Counted from the stretch's first letter, positions 1 to 10,890 are shown. The stretch: 64,000 nucleotides of DNA from Euleptes europaea (GCF_029931775.1 NC_079322.1:78305326-78369325), one strand, 5' to 3'. Program-made: numbers and translations. Notes: generated by a model not told the origin, from the letters alone.

Positions 1-98
1 TGGGGGTGTGGGGGGGAGTTAGTTGTGAATTTCCTGCATTGTGCAGGGGGTTGGACTAGATGACCCTGGTGGTCCCTTCCAACACTATGATTCTATAA
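1..98 (+). repeat. CR1-type LINE 3' end
   Basis: The segment has the hallmark end of amniote CR1 elements: a 'ggttggactagatga' block, then 'cccttccaacactatgattc'. It is cut by the window edge, so its 5' extent is unknown. It is not expressed as anything recognisable. Confidence 0.8.
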
Positions 99-99
99 G

Positions 100-345
100 C
101 TGCCGAAGCACCGATGTTATACAATCATAACGATGTAAGGAGGTAAATAACCTAGCAGCAGCATTCTGTACCAACTGAAGTTTCAGAACAGTTTTCAAGG
201 GCTGCCCCAGGTGTAACGCCTTGCAGCAACCTAACCTCAAGGAGACAGTGACAGAGATCAGCACTATCAAGGTAGGAGGGCCAGTTGGAGCACTCGACAG
301 AGATGACAGAAAGGGCTCCCAGCCATTTCCCAAACTTGCTTTTTC
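100..345 (+). repeat. LINE-derived repeat, family not resolved
   Basis: The stretch around 160-240 ('gcattctgtaccaactga', then 'caagggctgcccca') matches a block that recurs at about 60,800 in the same orientation. It is typical of an old non-LTR element 3' region seen in sauropsids. The 82-codon minus-strand frame here is part of this repeat, not a gene. Confidence 0.5.
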
Positions 346-1867
346 AAAACTCTTTTAATGTTGTGTAATTATCAGCAGCCTTGGTGGCCCAAATAGGGCA
401 GAGAGGCGGGATATACATTTTCTAAACAAAATCCAAACAGACATCCATTTCTATTTATTGAGCTTTAACTGTTTATATCGTGTTTTGCTTCCTCTCAGTG
501 GAACTCAAAACAACTTACATTGTTCAAACCAGCTGAAATCTCTTTTCACAAAAAGACAAGAAGACGAGGAAATTAATGCAACTGCAAAAAATATATATAT
601 CAAGCAATTTGAAACTCTCAGCTCTCAGGTACAGAGCATCCTTACAGGATTTTCCAGAATAAGGCATGTGGGGAACATTGTTCAAACATAAGAAATAGCA
701 TCATCATCATCTGTTTAGAGGCAATAAGCAGATTTCCGGCATGGATTAAATCATTTCACCTTTGGTCCACTGCCAAGGAAGATACAGGAGCAGCAACGCA
801 AGCAGATGCATTAAGGTGGTTTCAAACTGAAGGCAACCACCTGCTCAAAGCGCAGCAGACCACAGGCCTATAGCACGTCAGATGCAATGTGGCTAATTAA
901 CCTCAAAAAAATCAGGAAGCTGTTGCCACCCCACCCTGATCTTTATTAGGTAGGCTAACTGGCGCCTACTAATAACTCAAGCTCTGACGAGACACTGCCC
1001 AGCAGAAGGGGGGGGGGGTCAAAGAGAAGAACCACGCTGGCAATGCTAATACACAAAATCCAAAGAGTTGCAAGAGCCAATCGACCAACAGTCAAATTAG
1101 GTTTGGATCCTACGAGTTGAGGGCATAAATAACACTGGGCAGTTAAAAAAAAAAAACAACCCAAAGGCAAGAGCCCAAGAGGGTAACATGCCAAGATGAG
1201 AGAAACAAGCAATAAACACAACGTTCACAAGCCACAATGGGCAAGATGAGAATTTGATAATTGCTGTCAAGCCCTTTATGCCACCAGCACAAGACTTGGC
1301 AACTGCTTAGTAGCACAGAGGGCACAAAAGGCCCACATGCACAGTAGCCAAAGAACCGCGTCAGCAGCAGGTTCCTTGCAGGGCACCATTTGAACCACAC
1401 GTACACAGCCTTCGCGGGCAGCATCTGCCAGAGGCATGAATATAAGTCTACGATTAAGGGAGTTACTTTGCAGAAACACATCAATGGCTCCTTGAGCCCA
1501 GCCCAGAGGTGTGCAAATCACAGCCAAAAAGGCCTCATCCAATCTCAGGAGAGTTTCGGCTGGCTTACAAGCAGTTTTGCCACGTTTCAGAGGTCGGCCT
1601 CTGGGACTAAAATAAAAAATTGTTAAGAAGCTTTAAGGTAAGCAGAGTGGGAGAAGAAGCCAGATCTGGGTCTCTGCCTGCTCTTCAGGGCTCCCAGTTG
1701 GATGCTGTTCCTATTTCCACAGCTGGCTAAGGCAAAAAAAAAAATAGCCCTCTCTCAGCTAGCCAATTCTATGTGCTCAGAGCAACCACCACCCTGCAAG
1801 GTGTAAGGCAGAAGTTCCTTGCAACCCTTTCACCCCTGACTTTTTAAACTCAGGCTACTGCATTAAA
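346..1867. other. No recognised gene or repeat
   Basis: The sequence is mostly unique in appearance. It contains a poly-G run near 1008 and short A-runs. No splice-bounded coding segment was recognised. If the MAP4 inference at 7.2 kb is right, this would be first-intron sequence. Confidence 0.4.
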
Positions 1868-2126
1868 AAAAATGAGGAGCCCCGTGGGCAGAGTGTTAAG
1901 CTGCAGTACTGCAGTCAAAAGCTCCGCTCACGACCTGAGTTCGATCCCAACGGAAGTCGGTAAAATGAGTACCCAGCTTGCTGGGGGTAAAGGGGAGATG
2001 ACTGGGGAAGACACTGGCAAACCACCCTGCAAACAAAGTCTGCCTTGGAAACGTCGGGATGTGACGTCACCCCATGGGTCAGGAATGACCGGGTGCTTGC
2101 GCAGGGGGCCTTTACCTTTTTTTTAC
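1868..2126 (+). repeat. Sauria SINE with 13-bp target duplication
   Basis: The element has a tRNA-type head starting 'ggagccccgtgggcagagtg' with a B-box-like 'gagttcgatcc', then the block 'aaaatgagtacccagcttgc'. It ends in the Bov-B-related tail 'acgtcgggatgtgacgtcac' followed by a tttacctttt run. This is the Sauria SINE of squamates. A perfect 13-bp duplication (CTACTGCATTAAA) flanks it at 1855-1867 and 2127-2139, which shows complete retroposition and a fairly recent insertion. Confidence 0.9.
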
Positions 2127-2581
2127 CTACTGCATTAAACCACTGAGCCAGTACTTGCTGACTCACCCAGGGCAAAATGGCTCCAAGCAGGACGTTCCTA
2201 CAAGTGGGAGAACAGCTCCCCCTTTTTTTCTTTTAAGTTGTTAATGTGCCACATGCGGGCCCGTCAACCTGCCACATATGTTCCTAATGGTTGTGCAACA
2301 GTAGCCTGCCAATATGTGGTGGGGTCAAGGAACAGGGATGCTGAAAACTGACAGACCGAGCAAGGAGGGAGGGAGGGAAAGAGACATCACTCTGGCACAG
2401 TCCAACCTATTTCTAACAACCAAAATGCACTCTCACAACATGACGCACGAGGACACCGCTGTTGAGGGAACTGGTGCCAACTGAAGTTGTCCAGCAGAGC
2501 CACTCAGCTCCCCTTCTGTGAGCAGGAGTTACTGTCAAGATCTAACCACGGAACTGGCTGAATAACGGACAGGCATATAAT

Positions 2582-2800
2582 AATAACTATGTGCCGTCGA
2601 GCCACAACCGATTCATGGCGACTCCAGGTCTGTGGTTTTTTTTTTCCAAGGCAAGAGATCAGCCAGAGGAGGTTTGCCGTTGCCTTCCTCTGCATAGCAA
2701 TCCCAGTCTTCCTTGGTGGTCTCCCATCCAGCCCTGCTTAGGTTCCAAGCTCTGACAGGATCAGGCCAGGCAGGGCTAATCAGGAGACTAGACCACTTCT
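2582..2800 (-). repeat. 5S rRNA-derived SINE (Bov-B-type tail)
   Basis: Read on the minus strand, this has a 5S rRNA-like head (complement of 'ggtctcccatccagccctgc') and the tail that complements 'gtgccgtcgagccacaaccg'. It is the same family as the copies at 9215, 12120 and 23060. Confidence 0.8.
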
Positions 2801-2805
2801 AAATT

Positions 2806-3096
2806 ACCAAGAAGAAGAAGACTTGGTTTTTATATGCCACTTAAGGGAGAATCAAATTGGATTACAACCACTTTTCCTTCCCCTCCCCACAACAGACACC
2901 TTGTGAGGTAGGTGGGGCTGAAAGAGCTGTGACTAGCCCACAGTCTCCCAGCTGGCTTCATGTGTAGGAGTGGGGAAACAAATCCAGTGCACTAGATTAG
3001 CCTCCGCCACTCATGTGGAGGAGTGGGGAATCAAACCCGGTTCTCCAGATCAGAGTCCACTGATCCAAACCACCACTCTTAACCACTACAAGGCAG
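2806..3096 (-). repeat. MIR-type tRNA-derived SINE
   Basis: Minus-strand copy of the abundant family whose 3' tail reads 'tatatgccacttaagggaga' in complement and whose core contains 'gactagcccacagtctccca'. It ends at the tRNA-like head 'accactcttaaccactacaa' near 3090. Confidence 0.8.
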
Positions 3097-5496
3097 CAGC
3101 TACACCCTGATTGCCCTTTGACAGCTGCCCGCTCTTTTCTGCCTCACGGAAGCCCTTTTGGGTCAGCATCCGTCTCCATTCCTTTCTCTTCTTTTATTTG
3201 TTTTGTGGGCCTTCCTCTGGTTCGTCTTCCTTCCAGCCTCCCTCCAGTTATAGTTTGGACTAGCCCCAGTGCTTCACAGAGCACGCCCCCATCACAGCAC
3301 CCTCCTCCTCTGCACACTTGACATTCATCTGGGTGCCTCTTCAATATTTCTCGATTCGGGGGGGGGGGGTTTCTTTCTCTTCCAGCACCAGGTTTCCCAA
3401 CTGCTCCCTCCAGGAAGATCCAGGACAGTCACAGAATAATTTCAAGTCAAGCACCAGGATCCATAAAAGAGTGAATACCAGCAGGGTTTCCTTTAATCCA
3501 AAGTCACCAGAATGCCTCTGAGCATGCACAGAATGTCCCATAAGAGACCAAATATCTGGTAGAGAAAAGAAGGGCTTTCAGGAGAAGACAGCAAGCCTTC
3601 TAGACAGGCATGAGCCATAACACCTTCCTTTTAAAACATTATTACAGATCACTAATATTCAGCAGTTATAGTGCAAGGTATAGATGCTTTTCCAAGCAGG
3701 GGGCAGCCAGGGAAACTTCAGATTCCAGAAAACAAGAGTAACTCTATGCAGACGTCAATGCGCTTAGACTGGAGTAACTCCGTTTAGGATTGCACTGTAA
3801 ATTCTGTCAAGAGCTGAACAGAGCGCCAGTTAATGCAATGATAAACATTTCAGATGTGAATGTTGTGACTGTATCACTTTCTACTTGAAAGGCTAATTCT
3901 GAATTAGCAAACAACATTCTAGACATGCCATTATCCACCCTAAGACCTTGGGACAGAGCAGCCTAAAACAACAAATAACCAGGCTTGCTCTCCACCCATC
4001 ACTGGACAGATTTGTGCTTCAAATGCTACATTATCAAGAGCTGCTTACATATTTTAAACCATTTTCATAATTATTTGTTAATTTAGGAAATTGACATGGC
4101 TGCCTCTCCAGAATCCAGCTCAAAGCTGCTCACTTTCTCATTTGCAGAAGTCAGCTCACATTATGGCCTAACACAAAATGTTTTTTCAAGAGTCTTCATT
4201 TGCATAAAGGATGGATCACTTCAATAACAACCAAATACGAATTTTTAAGCATCAGAATTTTGAAAGCAAGGCCGTCACAAATGCACTCAGTGCATGCAGG
4301 ATGGAGGAAAAGGAGTTAAGAGAACTAACTTTTAGCAAAGTCAGGAGCAAATTCATCTGAATGCTCCCCAATGCCCCAGTGCCTTAAAGACCAACGGAGA
4401 GTCCCCAAAGTAGCAGTGCACTCTACCCTTCAGACAGACAAATGTGACTATTCTTCGGGAATTTTAATTTCCAACAAAAAGCGAATGCGGCCATGACAAA
4501 GCAAGCAGGCAGGCTTGGTATGCACTTGAAAGGGAGGGGGCGTGAGTTTGTTAAGCAGAGGCCCTCCCTAGCCAAGACCAGCAGGGCCCTGTGTCTAAAC
4601 TTACCCAAGGCAGCGTAGCACTCATTCCACACGCATTTAATACTTAAAATATGACAACTGTTCCTTCTAAATCTGTGCGCCCAGCTTGAAGTTAGGCCCA
4701 ATCTATATAAATAGCTCACCGTTCAGATCTCCAGCGCCGGATGAGTGGGCAGAGTTACCATACAGGCCAGCCGGGCTGCTGCTGCTGCTGTATCCATGCA
4801 GCTCACCACACCCATCCCCTCGAGCAGCGGTGCTGTGAGCGCTCGCCCTGGCCGTATTACTGGATTACAGCACAAAATATCCCCTGATGCAATGCTAGAA
4901 CCATCCCTGTAAAAGCTGGGAGGGAGAACAGCCAGGCGCAGCTGCAAGGGAAGGAACCACGTAACCAGAAACTCAACGCCAGGCGTCTCTGCCCCAAACC
5001 CACGAGGCTTGCAAGGCTGCTAAGCACTGTACTGAACCACAAACTTACATCTTTGCAGACTGGTTACTTTTAAGAAAGCAAGAGAAAAGGCTGCGGGAGC
5101 CTTTACGATACGCAGAACAGAGTTCCAACAAAGGCGTATCTCTTCAGCCTTCTCTCCCAGAAGTCCCCACTTCCTCTGGGATGACAAAGCTGCAGCAGCT
5201 TCTGGAGGCAGATGCTGCCCTGATTCAGACAGGATGTTCCTCTCCACACACCCTTTCTGCAGGTTTCCTGCCGTTTCTATTAACACCTATCATAATTACA
5301 GTTCATCCCTCCCTTCCACCACCCAAAGCGTGATAATTAGAAAGCAGATCGGCACACTTACCCCAGCCAGCATTCCGGTTTGCTACATTTCCCAAACTGC
5401 CTCCCTTGCACGACTTAACCCCCCCCCCCCCGCAAAAAAGCAGTGAGATGCTTTAGCCACAAACAGACAGACATTTTGGGGTAGGAGAAAAGAAAG
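3097..5496. other. Mostly unique sequence, no gene recognised
   Basis: No exon with credible splice sites and a familiar protein was found. At 3740-3800 there is half of the palindromic 'cttagactggagtaactc / taggattgcact' repeat whose full form is at 6142-6230. A moderately CpG-containing patch at 4735-4870 has no recognisable content. Confidence 0.4.
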
Positions 5497-5668
5497 TAGA
5501 AAAGAGCAAGAGTCCAGTCGCGCCTTAAAGGCTAACAAATTTCTGGCAGGGTAGGAGATGCAGCTCACAAAAGCTCATACCCTGCCAGAAATTTTGCTAG
5601 TCTTAAAGGTGCAATTGGACTCTTGCTCTTTTCTACTGCTAGTGACGGACTAACACAGCTACCAATCA
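5497..5668 (+). repeat. Hairpin-shaped retroposon with 11-bp target duplication
   Basis: Two inverted arms start 'agcaagagtccagt' and end 'actggactcttgctc'-like, with a short centre near 5555. A tail 'gacggactaacacagctacc' follows. A perfect 11-bp repeat (AGAAAAGAAAG) flanks it at 5486-5496 and 5669-5679. The duplication length points to target-primed retroposition, not to a cut-and-paste transposon. A second copy is at 28838-29069. Confidence 0.75.
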
Positions 5669-6141
5669 AGAAAAGAAAGGTAAAAGTTCACAGGATGGGC
5701 CAGGATGACAATCTCAACACACATGTCAACAAATGAAACTGGAACCCTCTGGATGAGGGAAACAAAGGAAAACGAGCCTTTGGGAAAACTCAAAACGCCA
5801 CATTTCTAGACAGCAGAGAAGAGCTCTCAATCGCACAGAATCAGGTCTCTCCAAACAGGAACCCGCCTGCAAGAAAAACCCACAGGGGTGAAGTCATAAC
5901 TCCAGAGAGGCTGCTGAGAGAGAGTCTGCTGCAGATAGAACAAATGGGGATCGTAAAGGTTTTACTCCAGCGGCAGGAGGGCCTGTTGTCCTTCTCCCCA
6001 TCCTCAGGACACGTGACCCCCAGCATCAGGCAAAAGGGTGGTCTGAGGGCCGGGGTGTGATGCCTATCAAGGGTTTGCAGCGTGGGACAGCCAGGGCGGT
6101 GCCGGTGATCCGCGTGCGGGACTCTGGACATGGAAGACCCA

Positions 6142-6230
6142 CAGCGCAATCCTAAAGGGAGTTACTCCTGTCTAAGCCCATTGAAATGAATGGGCTTCGA
6201 CGGAAGCAACTCTCGTTAGGATTGCACTGA
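6142..6230. repeat. Short palindromic MITE-like repeat
   Basis: About 45-bp inverted arms: 'agcgcaatcctaaa...gttactcctgtctaagccca' against 'tgggcttcgacggaagcaac...taggattgcact'. Degraded relatives lie at 3740-3800 and about 10450-10560. Confidence 0.65.
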
Positions 6231-6457
6231 CAGGCATAAATCCCCTGGCTGCGGCTGCATGAGACTTACCGGACCAGGAAAGTTCATCCCGAAATACACG
6301 TTAAGTCCTTAACCCGCCACTGGATTTTATTCCCTTTGGTCTTCGGCCAGCCGCTGTCTCTCTCTCTCTCAGCCTCGCCTACCTCGCAGGATGGTTGAAA
6401 GGACGCAAGTCGAGGCGGGGAGGGGGGAGAACCACGCCCAGCACCCCCAACCCCTTA

Positions 6458-6535
6458 CAACGCAGAGCTGGACGGGACCACGAGGGTCATCTAGTCCAAC
6501 CCCCTGCACCACGCAGGAAATTCACAATTCCCTCC
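6458..6535 (-). repeat. CR1-type LINE 3' end fragment
   Basis: Complement of the CR1 terminal block: 'gggtcatctagtccaacccc' followed by 'tgcaccacgcaggaaattca'. It is the same family as 1-98, in reverse orientation, and adjoins the minisatellite. Confidence 0.75.
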
Positions 6536-6595
6536 TTGCAGGAAGACCGGGGGGGGGGGGAGCATCTGAAGAAACCACAGGAAGGAAAGGGAGGG

Positions 6596-6850
6596 GATTT
6601 GGAGGGAGAGGATTTGGGGGGAGGGGATTTGGGAAGAGGGGATTTGGGAAGAGGGGATTTGGGAAGAGGGGATTTGGGGGGAGGGGATTTGGGGGGAGGG
6701 GATTTGGGGGGAGGGGATTTGGGAAGAGGGGATTTGGGAAGAGGGGATTTGGGAAGAGGGGATTTGGAGGGAGGGGATTTGGGAAGAGGGGATTTGGGAA
6801 GAGGGGATTTGGGGGGAGGGGAATTGGGGGGAGGGGAATTGGGGGGAGGG
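6596..6850 (+). repeat. 15-bp G-rich minisatellite, 17 units
   Basis: Seventeen exact 15-bp units begin at 6596 and every 15 bases after. Two main variants occur, 'gatttgggaagaggg' and 'gatttggggggaggg', plus two 'ggaggg' variants and two final 'gaattg' units. They come in runs (three of one, three of the other, three of the first), which implies expansion in blocks. The G-runs could form quadruplexes. Because 15 is a multiple of three, all frames stay open for up to about 265 codons. I judge none of those frames a gene. Confidence 0.95.
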
Positions 6851-7159
6851 CCCCCCCGGCCCTCCACGTTGCAAAGGCGCCCCCGCCCAGTGGCCTGGCT
6901 CTTTCTCTCTGTACCTGGGAGCTTTCCAGCCCGCGCTGCGGACAGTGGTCCACACCCACCCGGAGCAACGAAGGGCCAGCCCCCTCCCCAACCCCGACCC
7001 CATATTTGTAAATTGCCAGAACAAATGAATAACACCCCCCCCAAAAAAAAAGGTTTCTTTTGTGCTTTTCCTTGTCAGGAACTTTGCCAGCCCCCCCCCC
7101 ACAATCTTAGCTCACTTCACCCCTCACCTACTGAGGCACGCCTCCCCCTCCCCCCCCAG

Positions 7160-7620
7160 GCCTGTCACTCACGCCCCCCTCCCCTCAAGTAGAAGACGAA
7201 GAGGAGGGGGGAGGAGGCCTCTCGCGCGCGCCGCCCCTTACCGAGCAAGCGGCCGGGTCCGAGAAGGAGCCGCCGCCCGGCGAGTGTCGCTGCCTGCCTG
7301 CCTCGCCCGTCCCCTGCGGCGAGCCCGGCCGGGAGGAGGGAAGAGAAGGACGGACCGGGGGGGAGGAGCCGCCGCCGCCGCCTCAGGCCTCGCCCGCCGC
7401 ACCCCACCGTGCTGGCTGAGGCGCCTTCGAATCCGGCCAATCGCCGCCCGGGCGCTCTGGCAGGCAGCCAATGGCGGCGAGCGCGGGAGGAGGCGGGGAG
7501 GTAGCGGGGTTGTGCGACGCGCGAGGGGAGGAGGAGGAGACGCCGCGACAGCTGCGGGGCGTGGCCGGCGCGAGGGGGCGGGGCCCGGCGAAGGGAGGGG
7601 CGGGGCCAGGCTGGTTTGCT
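7160..7620 (-). promoter_or_regulatory. CpG island, probable promoter of a minus-strand gene (MAP4 by synteny)
   Basis: Seen: a dense CpG block with GC boxes and two CCAAT boxes ('ggccaatcgccg' near 7436, 'cagccaatggcgg' near 7468). Known: in human, MAP4 lies 3' of CDC25A on the same strand and begins with a non-coding exon in a CpG island. Inference: this is the promoter and first exon of MAP4, and the rest of the gene runs off the left edge. Orientation rests mainly on the minus-strand donor at 7241-7236. No coding sequence was found to prove the gene's identity. Confidence 0.6.
7242..7440 (-). other. Candidate non-coding first exon (minus strand)
   Basis: On the minus strand the sequence reads '...gcttgctcg|gtaaggggcg', a strong splice donor placing an exon end at 7242 inside the CpG island. 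The 5' limit is arbitrary because no start-site signal fixes it. No start codon with a recognisable protein was found upstream of the donor, as expected for a 5' UTR exon. It could belong to MAP4 (synteny inference) or to another gene. Confidence 0.4.
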
Positions 7621-7739
7621 AGATGGGTTTTGAAGGTCTGTGTGTTTGATCGCAGCGGCCTTTGGCTATGTGCAAGAAACACAATGTGGACATTTTTTTA
7701 AAATGGTACATAACATTATTTTTTCCATGCATAAGCTTT

Positions 7740-7854
7740 CATGGTAAGGTTGCCAGCTCCAGGTAAGGAAATCCCTGGACCTTTGGGGGCAGAGCCAGGG
7801 TCCACCCCCAAATGTCCAGGGATTTCCCTACCTGGAGCTGGCAACCCTACCATG
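7740..7854. repeat. Short foldback MITE of the 'GGTTGCCA' family
   Basis: Arms 'catggtaaggttgccagctc' and its near-complement ending at 'gaccatgg'-like 7854 pair over about 50 bp. The sequence is the ends of the MITE family found intact at 13984 and 55574, joined back to back. Confidence 0.65.
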
Positions 7855-7856
7855 GT

Positions 7857-8500
7857 TGGGTTTTGGGAGGGAATTCAGTGGGGATGTGATACCATAAAGT
7901 CCACCTGCCGAAGCTGCCATTTCCTCTAGAGCAGTGGTTGCCCAAACCTTTTTGAGTCGTGGAGCACTTTTCAGGAGAGAAATTCGTCCCGGAGCACTGA
8001 TTCTCACCTAGCACCTATACACTAAACCGAATGACAGTAGTATTGATGATGGAAGGTAGTTTAAGCATCTGGGCATGTTTAACACCAAGTTTTATTTCAT
8101 TCAAAAAAACTATTTTGTCCGCTAATTTCACTATATACACACATGGACACACACAAAAAACGTAAATAGGGCCAGTATGATGGGCGACCGATGGCAAACT
8201 TTTAGTTTGGCACAATGAACTCTGACTAGCCCTTTATAGTTACTGCTTCACAGCAAACTGCAGGAGCTAAATAATTTCTTCTCAATAGTTACCTACACAC
8301 AGTTCATGGCCGCAAACATTCACAATTTTGAGATCTTGTCACGTTTGTTTTATTTTTCTTTCCAATCTCTTCATGGAGCACTAGGAGATGTTTCGCAGAG
8401 CAGTTTGGGATCCGCTGCTGTAGAGGAACTGATCATTGTGATCTGGAGAGCAGTCATAATTCTGGAAGCACTCCAGGCCCACCTGGAGGTTGGCAACCCT
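7857..8500 (+). repeat. 'GGTTGCCA' MITE split by a hAT element
   Basis: The left half (to 7931) contains 'ataccataaagtccacctgc' and the 'ccatttcctctagag' block. The right half (8418-8500) resumes with 'ggaactgatcattgtgatct' and ends in 'ggaggttggcaaccct'. The two halves join cleanly once the hAT element at 7932-8417 is removed. Confidence 0.7.
7932..8417. mobile_element. Non-autonomous hAT-like transposon (486 bp)
   Basis: Terminal inverted repeats begin 'cagtggttgcccaaac' and, from the other end, 'cagcggatcccaaactg'. The 8-bp target copies are CTCTAGAG at 7924-7931 and CTGTAGAG at 8418-8425 (7 of 8 match). There is no transposase frame. It is inserted inside a 'GGTTGCCA' MITE. Confidence 0.8.
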
Positions 8501-8514
8501 CTTTCATGGACGAG

Positions 8515-8737
8515 AGCTAGGGTAGCCAACGTCCAGGTGGTGGCTGGAGTTCTTCCGTTATTATAGCTGATCTCCAGATTACATTGATCAGTTCACCTGG
8601 AGAAAATGGCTGCTTTGGAAGGTGGACTCTATGGCATTAAACCCCATTGAAGTCCCTCCCCTCTCCAAACCCCGCCCTCCCCAGGTACCACCCCCAAATC
8701 TCCAGGTGTTTCCCAACCGGGAGGTGGCAACGCTAAC
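8515..8737. repeat. 'GGTTGCCA' MITE
   Basis: Runs from 'agggtagccaacgtccaggt' to 'ggtggcaacgct', with the internal 'ttcacctggagaaaatggc' and 'ccccaggtaccaccccca' blocks shared by the copies at 13984, 24914 and 55574. No coding capacity. Confidence 0.7.
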
Positions 8738-9214
8738 TAGAGCCCCCTTCGCCATATGCATGAAGATGGTCCTCTTTCCACTTTACAAAGGCCCGTTCCT
8801 GGTACCTGACAACAGGGGCTCTAGTCCATGAATGCTTAAACTGGAATGAAACCTTTTTATGTCTTTCTTTAGAAGATGCCTACATGCCGCCTCTCCAAAA
8901 TCCTACTTGAAGCAGTCTTTATGGTGCCATCCCACCAAACTTCTGCTTATTCTGGAAATCAGTGTGACATTCTTCCAAATAAACATGCTTAGGATCATAC
9001 TATCAAGAGGGTTTTTTAAGGGTTTTTCTTTCTTTTTTTAAATACAGCTTTTCCTTATAACATAAAAATATCACCAGTGGGCAAAGTAAATTAAAACCAG
9101 GCTCAGGATCAAATAGAACTTGAAGAAGCATAATCCACGTTAATTCTCAGTGAGAAAGGCAGACTCTAAATAACACAGATTTTAAAAATTTCAATGCAGC
9201 AACCTTTATAACAT

Positions 9215-9436
9215 CCTATAACCCTGACCTGGATGGCCCAGGCTAGCCTGATCTCAGAAGCTAAGCAGGGTCAGCTCTGGTTAGTATTTGGATGGGAGAC
9301 CACCCAGGAAGTCCAGGGTTGTTGTGCAGAGAAGGGCACTGGCAAAAACCACCTCTGTTAGTCTCTTGCCATGAAAATCCCAAAAAGGGTCGCCATAAGT
9401 CGGCTGCGACTTGACGGCACTTCACACACACACATA
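9215..9436 (+). repeat. 5S rRNA-derived SINE
   Basis: The head contains 'gatctcagaagctaagcagg' and 'tggatgggagaccaccc', the internal control region of 5S rRNA. The body is 'ggcactggcaaaaaccacct'. The tail 'gctgcgacttgacggcactt' with CA repeats is the Bov-B-type end. This matches the 5S-Sauria-RTE SINE class. It is not a functional 5S gene. Confidence 0.9.
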
Positions 9437-9619
9437 ACCCTGTATGGTGGGGGAAAGTAGCGCTGAAGAGAGAATTTGGCCAGTTCCAGCTTTTCCCTGG
9501 ACAGCACTGCAGCAGTTGGACAATTTGGAGAACAAAAATAAACCTCCTTACAGGACACTCCTTTATATAGGCAACTCTCCAAGGGCGTCATACACAAGAT
9601 TCCCACCTCAGGTCATGAT

Positions 9620-10200
9620 CACAACAACCTTGGGAGGTAGGGCTAGGCCGAGAAGAAAGTGACTAGTCCAGAGTCACACATCGAACTACCTGGCTGAAGG
9701 GTGATTTGAACCCAGGACTCTCAGTCAAAGTCCTGCAATTTATCTGGTATACCACATTGGCTGGGCATTTTGGTTAATTTTAGGAGTGGTACAGAAATTA
9801 TAATTTTCATCATCAGCCCATCAGAACAAATGTGTTATAGTGGTTAGAAAGTCAGACTCTGTAGGAACTGGGAATCACAGGTTCAAATTCCCATTCAGTA
9901 AAGCTTACTGCGTGACCTTGTGCCAGTCAGTCTCTCTCCTTCAGCCTTACCTGCCTTGCAGGGTTGTTGCATAGATAAAATTATTTACTCACTTCATTCA
10001 TACCTGCCTTTCTCCCCAATGGGGCTTTTTGCATCATTATCTTCTCTTCCATTTTATCCTCACAACAACCCTGTAAGGTAGGCTAGGCTGAGTGATTACG
10101 ACTGGCCCAAGGTCACCCAGCAAGCTTCCTTGGCAGAGTGAGGGTTCAAGTCTGGTCCGCCAGATCTGACGCTCTAACCACTACACCACACTGGTATAGT
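9620..10200. repeat. Three MIR-like SINE copies in a row
   Basis: 9620-9770 (minus) has 'agtccagagtcacaca...gatttgaacccaggact'. 9830-9990 (plus) has 'atagtggttagaaagtcaga' and 'tgaccttgtgccagtcag'. 9990-10200 (minus) has 'caacaaccctgtaaggtagg' and 'caaggtcacccagcaagctt'. All carry the tRNA-like promoter plus CORE-like central region. Confidence 0.75.
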
Positions 10201-10439
10201 ATAATCGGGAGGAACCATGTTACTCCTTCAGTGAAGGACAGAATAGAAAGGGACAGATATTTGGGATTTGCTATTGGATTCTTGTTTTAACTGGAAATGT
10301 ATTTTAATTATTATTTTAATTATTATTGTAAGCCACCTTGAACCACAAGGAAAAGCAGAATATGTTTTGATAGATTCTTCACCAAACCCGTTGCCACTAG
10401 ACTGAAAACATCCAAGTTATGTTGCTGAATCCAGCTCCT

Positions 10440-10600
10440 ACGTCTTTAAGAGAGCAATCCTAAACAGGTCTACTCTGAAATAACTCCCATTTTATTCAAC
10501 AGGGATTACTCCCAGGAAAGCATTCTTAGCATTATACTGTTAGGCTGCCATCCTGTACATACTTACTTAGCAGTAGGTATTACTGAGTAATAAATTAAGC
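10440..10600. repeat. Degraded palindromic 'caatcctaa' repeat
   Basis: Contains 'agagcaatcctaaacaggtc' and 'ggattactcccaggaaagca', recognisable as a worn relative of the palindrome at 6142-6230. Confidence 0.45.
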
Positions 10601-10614
10601 TCCTGCTGTTGATT

Positions 10615-10890
10615 TTTGTTTTGTGCCATCAAGTCACACCTGGCTTATGGCGACTTTGGTGGGGTTTTCAAGGCAAGAGATGGTTGGAAATGCCCTTGCC
10701 TGCCTCTGTGTCACAACCCTGGTATTCCTTGGAGGTTGCCCATCCAAATACTAGCCAGTGTCAGGGCTGAGAGTGTGTGACTGGCCCAAGGTCACCCAGC
10801 AAGCTTCCATGGCAGAGTGGAGATTCAAACCTAGGTTTCCCAGATCCTAGTCCAACACCCTGACCATGGCACCACACAGCCTCTCCCACT
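10615..10890 (-). repeat. 5S-derived SINE fragment followed by MIR-like fragment
   Basis: 10615-10765 complements the 5S-SINE tail and head ('tgccatcaagtcacacctgg', 'ttgcccatccaaatactagc'). 10770-10890 is a minus-strand MIR-like core ('ggcccaaggtcacccagcaa', 'agattcaaacctaggtttcc'). Confidence 0.7.

Noticed and set aside
6391-7192. Open frames of 148-265 codons on both strands with FGKRG- or PPNPL-type repeats
   Set aside because: They exist because the 15-bp minisatellite has no stops in any frame. The content is low complexity and there are no conserved flanks.
7062-7622. 186-codon plus-strand frame in the left CpG island
   Set aside because: GC-rich DNA depletes stop codons. The composition is R/G/A-rich with no domain, and a non-coding minus-strand exon fits better.
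9215-9436. 5S rRNA gene
   Set aside because: Only the internal control region is 5S-like; the rest is SINE body and Bov-B-type tail, and many dispersed copies exist.
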